From the NCBI GenBank assembly GCA_016271365.2, contig CM057456.1:167727501-167791500 (forward strand): 64,000 nucleotides of DNA, written 5' to 3'. The stretch's first letter is position 1. The number at the start of each line of letters is the position of its first letter. Under the pieces are notes generated by a model that had not been told where the DNA came from, made no database searches, and saw nothing but the letters and a program-made list of their open reading frames with translations. A program made the translations under genes and the position numbers. This DNA comes from Neoceratodus forsteri. Lineage: Eukaryota > Chordata > Ceratodontiformes > Ceratodontidae. Below are positions 56,191-64,000 of this stretch, in pieces.

Positions 56191-56535
56191 CCAATGGGGA
56201 TTGGGCACCTGGCCAGCCGGGAACAAAAGGGGGTTAGAATGCCGACGGGAGTGGCTGCCCTGGCTGGCCACAAAACAAACATGGGAGCACTAAAGCCGAT
56301 GGGGATTGGGCACCCCGCTGGCAGGAACAGAAGGTGGGGTAACAGAATGCTGACGAGAGGGGCCCCCTGTCAGCAACAAAACAAACAGGGGAGCACTACA
56401 GCTGACGGGGATTGGGCACCTCGTCAGCAGGAACAAAAGCGCAGGGCATTAGAATGCCGACGGGGAGTGGGCCTCTATCGGCAACAAAGAGCACCAAAGC
56501 CAACAGGATTTGGGCCCCGTCGGCAACTAAACATG
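56190..56535. repeat. 107-bp GC-rich tandem repeat, about 3.2 copies
   Basis: GGGGATTGGGCACC recurs at 56,196, 56,303 and 56,409, with a weaker copy at 56,500. Each unit also has GGAACA(A/G)AAG, GAATGC(C/T)GACG and CAACAAAACAAAC. CpG is kept better than in surrounding DNA, and CCGACGGGG-type and CCCCGTCGG-type blocks are complementary. Confidence 0.85.
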
Positions 56536-57240
56536 GTGGAAATATTGTTTAGAACATGGCGCAAGCTACCATTTTCACAAACAACTCAGGGTTTTACATT
56601 CCGCCTGCAATGACGGGCTCACTCCTCATTGCAGCGATGGCTGACACTGCACGACGAGGTGGCCCCTGATTGCAGCGCCTGATTGTTTAGAAAGTTGTGG
56701 CACGCTGGCTGAACTAGTGTCAGCAGCAGTGTGCCACGGCATTGGGGGAAGCGGGATAAGTCTTTGCAGGCTGTGGGGGCATTGGCCACAACAGTGCCAT
56801 GCCGCCACAACCAGCTTCTGGAGAAACCTGTCACAACATGTTTCTTGCACAAACGTGCAATCAACATAAAAAGGCATAGAACATATCATAGGAGGCTAGC
56901 ACTTCAGATTCATCCTGTGCAATGTTTCCAGTAAAGCACCAACTGTTTGTGTGGTAAGTTCTGCTGTGCTATACAATGCACAGACTGGCTGTGTCTCTGG
57001 ATACATTTTATTTATTTATTTATTGAATTTTGTTGACCCAGTAGGCCCACTGGGACTAGAAGTCACTTGTTCAGGGGTGACCAGGGGAGGGGAGGTTCAG
57101 ATGGTAAGCAACTGAAATTGAACCAGATGAAGCTGTTGGTGGCATTTTTTAGTGAATATAAAGAACATATATATATAGACATATAAAGAGTTTTTGTTCT
57201 TTCCAATATTGTTGCTGTAACACCTCATGGCATTGTGCTT
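56536..57240. other. unassigned DNA with a (TTTA)n run
   Basis: No gene is seen. A (TTTA)n run lies at 57,007-57,025, followed by a TGTTGACCCAGTAGGCCCAC stretch that looks like the tail of a SINE or LINE. Confidence 0.35.
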
Positions 57241-57241
57241 G

Positions 57242-57866
57242 CTAGATACAATATTTAATTATGCCACAAAAGACTCTCAAAGTACTTTTATGAAAATGTA
57301 CCCATATATCTGAATAAATACCTAGAATGAGTACTTCACACTGCATAGATCGGTATGCAGGACACTTTGCAACTCGGGCCATTAACTTCCAAAAAGAGGC
57401 TATATAAGGGCAGATAAGAAACAGATGTTCTTGTGTCTCAAATGTACCACTACAGGTATCTCTGGGGCAATAACGCTCAGAGACTTGTTTGTGTTTATGC
57501 ATGCCTCTAACCCTTAATCTGCCATGAGAGGTCAACCAGATTATATCCCATAAATGTTTTGGGAGCCAGGAGTCTGTGAGTTGTATTGTCTCACATGTCT
57601 TCTGTGGGGAACCATATGGGAAAGTTACAGGGTCAGAAAAATGGACTTCCATAATGTACTGATACAAACCTTTCCTGTGTAAATTATGAAGAAGTTGTGG
57701 CATTAAGTGCAATAACTTTACTTTCCTAAGTACCAAGGAAATATACTGGGGCATGTGGTCCCATTGCAGTCTGGTATGAAATGTCCATGTGTTAGCTTCC
57801 CAAAGAACTAAAATTGGTTCCAGTCATTCAAGAACTCATGGTGTCCAGCTTTGCCTGTAGAGGAAA
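57242..57866 (-). mobile_element. L1/Tx1-like LINE, C-terminal region (3' part of a split element)
   Basis: An open frame of 170 codons (57,754-57,242, minus strand) reads MPQYISLVLRKVKLLHLM, then VHFSDPVTFPYG and WLPKHLWDIIWLTSHGRLRV. The zinc-binding motif ERYCPRDTC...ETQEHLFLICPYIASFW lies near 57,370-57,480. This CxxxC...HxFxxCP arrangement closes L1/Tx1-type ORF2 proteins. The frame remains open for its full length. The upstream part is across the L2-like insertion. Confidence 0.7.
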
Positions 57867-59520
57867 TTATTTGTTTATTTACTGAAATGTTTCACCAGGA
57901 AAGCACACTGAACAACAAGTTGCTCATCTCCTAGTGTGAACTGGGGGGGGGGGGGGTACAATTGGAAGAAGAATTAGACATACAGTTTAACATTTAACAT
58001 ATCCGAGAAATTAAACATTCAATTACATTTGTAACAAGACATACAGTTAAAAAATATCGTAAATAATCATACAGTCACATTTGTGACGTACCATAAAATT
58101 AAATATATCATACCTGTGCAATATGCATTTAATTACAAGTGGCATATCTGAGGAACATAGTACATAGTGGTGAAGGGAGAGGAGAGCGTGCTGAGATGCA
58201 GGCTGGGGGGTGGAAGGTTTAATAGGTGATGTGAGTCATGGAGAGGAGCAGAGGCATAGGAGGACAGTTAAGGAGGGTTAAAGCAGAAGCAGTTAGATGA
58301 GAGAAAGCTATGTAAGGCAGAGGCAAGGGAGTAGGAGAAGGAGTGCTGTATTTGGGGAGGAGGCATTCCAGATTTGTGGGAAATGATGGGTAAAGCCTGA
58401 CTGACTGACTGATGAGAGTGATTTGACAGGGGACCAACAAAGTGCGAGTGTCAGAGGATCTGAGGGAGTGGAAGGGGGAGGGGGGAAGAGAGTGAGCATG
58501 AAAGGTAGGAGGGAAGTTCTTCTAACCAAAATTTAGAAGTGAGTTTGGCACAATGAGTGAGGCGCCTGTTGGCAAGCGGAGGAAGGGACATGGTATGGTA
58601 GAGATCACAGTGATGAGTGCGTGATGGAGCATCAAGGGCAAATCGACAGAAGGAGTTAAATAGAGTGTCCAATCTGGTTAGGGAGGATTTGGGAGTGGCA
58701 CCATAGACTACATTACAGTAATCGAAATTGGGGAGGATCATCTTCTGGACTAGTTCACGCTGCGCTGTAGGAGGGATGCAAATCTGGTTTCTGAATAAGG
58801 CACCAAGCTTGGGGCACAATTTTTTTAGGATGGCATCAATGTGGCCAGAAAAGTTGAGGTGTTGGTCCAAGCAGATCCCAAGGTGTCTAAATGAGGAGGT
58901 GTCCTCTAGGCTTGTCCCATCAAGGGTATGGAAAGACGGTGAAGGGTGGAGCCTAGAGAGTCTCTGCCTAGTGCCAAAGGTCATGGAGACAGTTTTTTTG
59001 GCATTTAGGAATAGTTGATGTGAGGCAAACCATAACTGAACCTGGTGGAAGTCAAGTTGAAGGGTGAGTGCTTCATTGGCAGGGCATTTGCCAGATACAA
59101 CAGGATGGTGTCGTCAGCATACATATGGATAGAAGAGGAGGGGGAGCATACTGAGGGCAAGTCATTTAGGAAGACGGAGAATAGAATGGGTCCAAGCACT
59201 GAGCCCTGTGGGACTACTGTGGAAATAGAAAGGGGGGGGAGAGATTGTATCCTGGTTCTTGACTGATTGTGTTCTGCCTGAGAGGTAAGCTCTAAACTGG
59301 TTTTGGGCAGAAGTAGTCTACCCAGCAGCCGTAAGGGATGTCAAGAAGTAGGTCATGGGAGACTGTATCAAACTCCTTGGCGAGGTCAACAAAGATGGCA
59401 CAGGTAATGAGGCCGTTATCCATCCCAGTGAGAATGGAGTCAGTGAGCCTGAGTAGGGAGGTGGTAGTGAAGTGGTTCTTCTGAAAACCAGATTGACGAG
59501 AACATAACCCAAAAACTAAG
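57867..59520 (-). mobile_element. L2-like LINE inserted in the L1/Tx1-like LINE
   Basis: Minus strand, from 59,520: SGFQKNHFTTTSLLRLTDSI, then FVDLAKEFDTVSHDLLL (first catalytic Asp, about 59,350-59,400), SVLGPILFSVFLNDLPS (59,160-59,200) and IHMYADDTILLYLA (59,085-59,125, catalytic Asp pair). Next is an open 177-codon C-terminal part (58,984-58,451) with DTSSFRHLGICLDQHLNF, VQKMILPNFDYCNVVYG and RFALDAPSRTHHC. The 3' end (57,870-57,960) has the shared TTTCACCAGGAAAGCACACT tail and a TTTATTTA run. RT of this kind copies RNA at a nicked target. Frames are broken between the blocks. Confidence 0.85.
57943..57956. repeat. poly(G) run
   Basis: A run of about 14 G residues lies in the 3' UTR of the L2-like LINE. 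Confidence 0.9.
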
Positions 59521-60060
59521 AAGCAGAAAAAAAACAAAGGATTAACAATTGCCAGACTACCTTTGTGCACTGGGAGAGATGTATAATTCCTATGAACTGG
59601 ATTAAGCCTATTGCCCCTAAGTGCTTGAAAAACTACACTACAAATTTGTTTCCAATTCTTGTGGGGGTGGAAATACATTGCTTAGGTGCAAGGAGATTGG
59701 AGGTATCAAAGTTTTTTATGAAGTAGACTTGTTTATGTTTTAATAACTGCATAGCATTCCATATATTGATTTTCCTTTCTCCCTCCCTGATTTTGTCCTC
59801 CCAATTCACTTTCTGTGAACTCTATCCTGACACCCCTTGAAAACACCAATGGACTTCTTCTTACCCTGTGTTATCAAGGATTGCTCTACACTTAAAGATT
59901 TTGCCCTATCACATAAAAAAGTCTGCATCTCTGTTTTTATACCAATTATCTGATCTGCATAAGAGGATATTTTAGAATGTTGGAGAGAAATAAGGAGAAA
60001 CCGCTAAGCCCATAACTGTAGGTATTGAAAATAATCATCCTTCCCTTTTGATATTTTTTT
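59521..60060 (-). mobile_element. L1/Tx1-like LINE, upstream part of the split element
   Basis: The minus-strand stretch 59,678-59,525 includes NWKQICSVVFQALRGNRLNP and SLPVHKGSLAIVNPLFFF, like the region between RT and the zinc-binding end in Tx1-type ORF2 (P...GGL...NP..F). Further upstream to 60,060 frames are broken and assignment is tentative. Confidence 0.45.
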
Positions 60061-60199
60061 TTTTAAGTGGCTAGTTTTCCATTAGTAGGTTATACAGACC
60101 TGCCATTAGAGGGATTCTTGGTCTTTCTATGCAAATCACTGTACTCAATCGTGGGCAATATGGCCTGCATTATCATTCTCAATATCATTGTCATTGCTT

Positions 60200-60420
60200 T
60201 AAAGTGCTAATTTGCGAACCCCTGCTGCACTGCTGACGCTTGCCATTGCAAAACGTTTAACCTGCTGTGCTCTGTCTTTTTTCCTCAGAAGAGGACCCTC
60301 GCTAAGTGCCCACAGTTGAGCGCCGGGGCCAGTCTCTGCCAGCGGGCGGTCGGCAGCCACAAGCCAACGCTCGGAACAGCCAGACGGGACGGACTGCCAG
60401 GGAAAGGTATGGCAAAACCA
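60200..60420 (+). promoter_or_regulatory. GC-rich 5' region of the terminal L2-like LINE
   Basis: A CpG-containing stretch (60,285-60,410, with GTTGAGCGCCGGGG and GCGGGCGGTCGGC) precedes the LINE frames and stands out against the AT-rich flanks. Such 5' UTRs carry internal promoters in LINEs. It ends in GGGAAAGGTATGG, which resembles a splice donor. Confidence 0.4.
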
Positions 60421-60809
60421 CAATTTTTATGCCCACCTGCCCTTCCCCCTTCTGTAGCCTTTCTTATATAGACACCTTCCCGCCAAAACATAAATCACAC
60501 CCCCTGCATCTCGCTGCCCTGTAGCCTGCTCTATATCCCCTTGTTAGCTACCAAATCAACAGACTCCCTTTCTGCTCGCTTATGCTGCCCATGAGCCAAA
60601 GCTTGACCATTGTTTGCCCTTAAACATCACAGTGAGAGATACATATTATAGGCACCCCCGATTGTGTTTCTCTATCCTTTTCCCTCTAATTTATATTCCC
60701 TTTTTTTAAACTCTACTCACCGGACAGTAGCTGAATAAGTCGTTTATATTAGTAATCTACTGAGGGCACCATGAAAGACATTTGATATAGTACCTTCTGC
60801 ATACCAGTT
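60421..60809 (+). other. 5' untranslated part of the L2-like LINE
   Basis: Pyrimidine-rich, without a long frame. Nothing else is recognised. Confidence 0.35.
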
Positions 60810-61226
60810 ATGCTTTTCATAATGGGGGGATTTCTCTGGATTCTGCTAGCTCTATTACTGTATCCTGAGTGCAGTGAAAAAGGATATCTCTCAGAGGATG
60901 CCACACAGGGAGATGTATTACATTACTCGACTTACTGCATTACTGCAACAGTCACAAGGGACTGGGTATGTATATATGACCTCCCAATGCTACAACATAA
61001 CCCATGGAGCAGTTGCCATGGAGGGACTCAGGTGGATTTACTATCCTATGGGACCTTGCTTCAACTCTGTACAGAAAATTATTCATTGCGCCTGTCTGCA
61101 AGACTACTAATGAACGCTCTAATAAGAGGCCAAAGCTCCATATCTGGATGGAAAACAAAGTGGTATCAGAATAAAAACAAAGGACAACGGCAAGAATCTT
61201 TAACCTATCTCTTGCGGCAACTATGA
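60810..61226 (+). CDS. small upstream ORF of the L2-like LINE (possible ORF1)
   Basis: A 138-codon frame starts with a hydrophobic stretch (FIMGGFLWILLALLLYP, residues 4-20) that would act as a signal or membrane segment. Its TGA stop at 61,224-61,226 overlaps the ATG of the next frame in the form ATGA. I do not recognise a domain in the rest. Another overlapping frame (60,874-61,110) competes for the same region, so this may be an artefact or a degraded N-terminus of ORF2. Confidence 0.35.
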   Translation: MLFIMGGFLWILLALLLYPECSEKGYLSEDATQGDVLHYSTYCITATVTRDWVCIYDLPMLQHNPWSSCHGGTQVDLLSYGTLLQLCTENYSLRLSARLLMNALIRGQSSISGWKTKWYQNKNKGQRQESLTYLLRQL

Positions 61227-61282
61227 AACTATTGATACTATTATTAATATGCTCAGGAAATGTAGAACTTAACCCAGGACCC
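61223..61282 (+). other. 2A-like ribosome-skipping peptide at the N-terminus of ORF2
   Basis: The frame from ATG 61,223 reads a short hydrophobic run followed by SGNVELNPGP, ending at 61,282. The consensus for 2A peptides is D(V/I)ExNPGP with skipping between Gly and Pro; here only the Asp is replaced by Asn. 2A-like peptides at this position are known from CR1, L2 and Crack type LINEs, and hydrophobic ones can double as signal sequences. The Asn substitution may weaken activity. Confidence 0.75.
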
Positions 61283-62575
61283 CAGAGGTCATCACTGCAC
61301 CAACAGACTTAGCCAAGATCAAAGGGCTAAGCTTTCCATATTAATGTATGCAGTCTGTTAAAGAAGATCACGATGATCCAAGCCTGGGTTAACGTGACTC
61401 TACCAGATATACTAGTAGTGTCTGAGACGTGGCTCAGGCCTGTCACAGCTGACAAAGACATAAACTTACCTAATTATCAAGTATTCAGAGCTGACTGACA
61501 AACTAGGGGTGGGGGCATAGCGATATATGTGAAGGACAGCCTATCTGTAACCTGCCTCGACTCATTATCCATGGTAAAGGAATTTGAATGCCTATCCCTC
61601 AAAGTGGCCCTCTCCCACACCACATCGCTGCAGCTAATCGGCTGCTATAGGCCCCCCTCAGCTGACCTGAAGCTATTATCCCACCTGGGTGACCTAATCA
61701 AAAGGAACAGAAGAAACTATAATCATAGGAGACCTAAACCTAAACTGGCTCTTCAAAGGCAGCTGCACCTTAATATCATTCTATATACACATGGGTTTAC
61801 AGCTCATAAATGAACCCACCAGAATCAACAAAAGAATACAAGCAACAGCACACTATTAGATGTTATACTAGTGAATAAACCCCACCTTTTCTCGCATGTT
61901 GAGTACTATTCAATGACATCAATGACCACTGCCTTATTAGGAATAAGATGAGCATGCAAGCATCATCCCCACCAAGTTCACAATGAAGATCAAAGCAAAA
62001 TTCAACATTGAGGCATATCTGAAGAGATAAACCACTCACATGATGGCAAGAGTTTTACTTAGCAAACACAGTGGAGATAGCATACGAGGTGTTAAATGAC
62101 ATTATTACAGGTGCCCTTAATATCCATGCTCCAATTTCTAAAGTACGCATCAAAAATAAAACCTACTGTTGGTTCACTCCTGACCTTAAAGCCACCCTCC
62201 TTGACAGAGACAAGTTATGGAAAAAGGCATGAAAAACTAAGATATCAACTGATTGGGAGCTGTTCAAAAAAGCCAGGAATATCTGTACCAGGAAAGTACG
62301 AGATGCTAAGGCTGCTTATTATATGTCTGAACTAGACTCCTCCTGCCACAACCCTGCCAAGTTCTTGAATACCATAATAGACATAACAGGATATGATCCA
62401 AGTAACACACTCCCAGCCAAAATACACAATGGCAAGGGAACCATCTCTGATAGACTGGAAGTCCTGGAATCATTCAACAATCACTTTACAACTGCTGGTC
62501 TAGCATTCGACACCTCCGCTAACCAAATGCATTCCCAGTTAGGTATCAAGAACACTGAAGCTTACGGGTAACGGA
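61223..62575 (+). pseudogene. L2-like LINE ORF2, APE endonuclease part
   Basis: After the 2A-like peptide come FHINVCSLLKKITMIQAW (start of endonuclease), PDILVVSETWL (catalytic Glu, about 61,390-61,440), RGGGIAIYVKD near 61,505-61,540, FECLSLKVAL and GCYRPPSA (61,640-61,665). Further on are LINEPTRIN-like and LLDVILVNKPHLF in other frames. The part 62,323-62,571 (LDSSCHNPAKFLNTIIDITG, then FNNHFTTAGLA) is the linker to RT. In-frame stops at 61,310, 61,328 and 61,496-61,498 (the last a CGA-to-TGA type change) and frameshifts near 61,720 and 61,800 inactivate it. The enzyme would nick chromosomal DNA to prime reverse transcription. Confidence 0.82.
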
Positions 62576-62605
62576 GTCCACCTTCTCCTTCATACCGCCA
62601 CCCCG

Positions 62606-63841
62606 ATGCAGGTGGAAGAATTAATATCACAGCTGGACACCAAAAAAAGTGCAGGTGCAGACTCCCTTGATCCCTATTTTTTAAAAATTGCCATGCAAGT
62701 ATTAGCAGTGCCAATAATACACCTATTTAACCTCTCACTACAACTAGGATCTATTCCATCGATCTGGAAAACAGCCCAAGTTATCCCGCTACTGAAAGTA
62801 GGGGATACCATGGACCTCAACAACTACAGGCCAATCTCTATCCTCCCTGTGCTATCCAAGCTGCTAGAAAAAATCATAAGCACCCAACTAAGAGGATATC
62901 TTGAAGAGGCTAATCTTTTAAATCAAGTGCAATCTGGGTTTAGAACCAACCACAGCACCATCACAGCCCTGGCTAAAGTAATCAATGATTGGCAACTTGA
63001 ACTGGACAAAAAAAATTGTGTCTGTGCTGTATTTTTAGACCTGAGTAAGGCATTCGATACGGTCGACCACGAACTGCTCCTCTCCTCCCTGAAATCCATA
63101 GGACTCGACTCAACCTCCATTAGATGGTTTAATAACTATCTCACGGGAAGGACCCAGCAGGTGAAGGCTGAAGGAGACCTATCACCACTCAAATCTCTCC
63201 AAAGAGGAGTTCCCCAAGGATCCATCCTCGGCCCAATCCTATTTGCCATCTATATCAACAGCATCGACAATAACCTCACCAAAGCCACTGTACACCTGTT
63301 TGCAGATGATACAGTATTGTATGTCAGTCACCCCTCTCCCGTAACAGCATGCATAGAGCTACAAGCAGAATTCAACCTATTACAACACCAGCTACTGGAA
63401 CAAAAACTCCTGCTAAATGCAAAAAAAACAAAGGCAATGTTTTTCTCCCCCCAAACACAAGCCAGACACTCCTTCCCAAACAATCTCCCCCACATATCCA
63501 CTGTCCTTGGTGAAAATCTTGAATATGTTACAAAATTCAAATATCTGGGGGTCTGGGTAGACAGTAGACTCGACTACTTAGATCATCTGGAAGATCTTCT
63601 AAAAAAACTCTGTCAGAGGCTTGGGCTCTATTACAGAATAAAGCACTTTCTCACAAGTGATTCTAAAAAGAAGCTGATCCAGGCCACATTTCTATCAGTA
63701 TTAGATTATGCAGATTTCCTATATGGTCGTTGCCCCAACTCATATCTGAGCAAACTGGACACACTTTACCATAGAACCTTGAGGTTTATTACAGATCTTC
63801 CTCTCAGCACTCACCACTGCTCGCTTTATGCTGCAGTTTGA
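62606..63841 (+). CDS. L2-like LINE ORF2, reverse transcriptase domain, open for 411 codons
   Basis: The RT is uninterrupted. Blocks in order: ISQLDTKKSAGADSLDPYFL, WKTAQVIPLLKVGD, NNYRPISILPVLSKLLEKII, NQVQSGFRTNHST, VFLDLSKAFDTVDHELLL (first catalytic Asp, about residues 146-150), LQRGVPQGSILGPILFAIYI, LFADDTVLYVS (catalytic Asp pair, codons near 63,304-63,309), then TKFKYLGVWVDSRLDYLDHL and LSVLDYADFLYG. It stops with TGA at 63,839-63,841, directly followed in frame by WTSLQFRTDRNA, so the stop is probably another CGA-to-TGA change and the real ORF2 continues. The ATG at 62,606 is internal to the domain, not the true start. The pattern is closest to L2-clade RT. Confidence 0.92.
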   Translation: MQVEELISQLDTKKSAGADSLDPYFLKIAMQVLAVPIIHLFNLSLQLGSIPSIWKTAQVIPLLKVGDTMDLNNYRPISILPVLSKLLEKIISTQLRGYLEEANLLNQVQSGFRTNHSTITALAKVINDWQLELDKKNCVCAVFLDLSKAFDTVDHELLLSSLKSIGLDSTSIRWFNNYLTGRTQQVKAEGDLSPLKSLQRGVPQGSILGPILFAIYINSIDNNLTKATVHLFADDTVLYVSHPSPVTACIELQAEFNLLQHQLLEQKLLLNAKKTKAMFFSPQTQARHSFPNNLPHISTVLGENLEYVTKFKYLGVWVDSRLDYLDHLEDLLKKLCQRLGLYYRIKHFLTSDSKKKLIQATFLSVLDYADFLYGRCPNSYLSKLDTLYHRTLRFITDLPLSTHHCSLYAAV

Positions 63842-64000
63842 TGGACCTCGCTCCAATTTAGAACAGACAGGAATGCCACACTATGGACTTATAGAGCGAT
63901 TTCAAAGATGCTACCAAATTACATCTCAGACTGCTTCACACAAATCACATCAAGTAAATATGCCCTAAGAAGTCTAAACTACATCATGCTTAAAGTGCCC
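63842..64000 (+). pseudogene. L2-like LINE ORF2, C-terminal end, cut by the window edge
   Basis: In frame after the TGA the sequence reads WTSLQFRTDRNATLWTYRAI and KMLPNYISDCFTQ, matching the W.SL..RR..HW..F.YKA....LP.YL block that follows RT in L2-like ORF2. The window ends before the stop and 3' UTR. Confidence 0.75.

Overview
This is vertebrate repeat-dense DNA, most like an amphibian (a caecilian or similar large genome); lungfish or another large-genome vertebrate is possible. The reason is the mix of repeats: DIRS tyrosine-recombinase retroelements, L1/Tx1-like LINEs, CR1 LINEs (one with an esterase ORF1), L2-like LINEs, V-SINE-like and CORE/MIR-like SINEs, a Ty3/Gypsy remnant, PIF/Harbinger and TTAA-flanked DNA transposons, and about 8 kb of satellite arrays. 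I see no host protein-coding exon, rRNA or tRNA gene. Long open frames are parts of mobile elements or by-products of tandem repeats whose unit length is a multiple of three.

Layout: 1-2.2 kb, Ty3/Gypsy 3' end (RNase H, polypurine tract, probable LTR) broken by a CR1 fragment. 2.2-7.5 kb, AT-rich DNA with small fold-back repeats. 7.3-19.9 kb, a minus-strand CR1-like LINE (ORF1 with a GDSI esterase block; ORF2 endonuclease and RT) split by an 8.58-kb PIF/Harbinger transposon (9,500-18,075) that carries a DDE transposase and two different Myb/SANT-like genes. 20.06-25.6 kb, a DIRS element with inverted terminal repeats, internal complementary region, gag, RT, RNase H and tyrosine recombinase. 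26.2-26.8 kb, an L2-like LINE 3' end. 26.8-43.3 kb, a second DIRS element shattered by at least six insertions: a 1.08-kb palindrome-headed element, a TTAA element holding a 229-bp tandem repeat, a V-SINE-like SINE, a 6-kb Harbinger-like block, a TTAA inverted-repeat element that itself holds an L1-like LINE that itself holds a CR1, and a CR1 tail.

43.3-45.5 kb is mostly unassigned, with a CORE-SINE. 45.6-50.4 kb is a roughly 100-copy 48-bp minisatellite with higher-order repeats. 50.4-52.6 kb holds a V-SINE-like piece and a second copy of the palindrome-headed element. 52.8-56.5 kb has three further tandem arrays (144, 298 and 107 bp). 57.2-60.0 kb is an L1/Tx1-like LINE interrupted by an L2-like LINE, both on the minus strand. 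60.2-64.0 kb is an L2-like LINE on the plus strand with a 2A-like ribosome-skipping peptide and a long open RT domain; it runs off the window.

Nothing here is likely to be an active host gene. The value of the window is its nested insertion history and several unusual element architectures. Family names rest on motif recognition and pairwise comparison inside the window, not on a database search.
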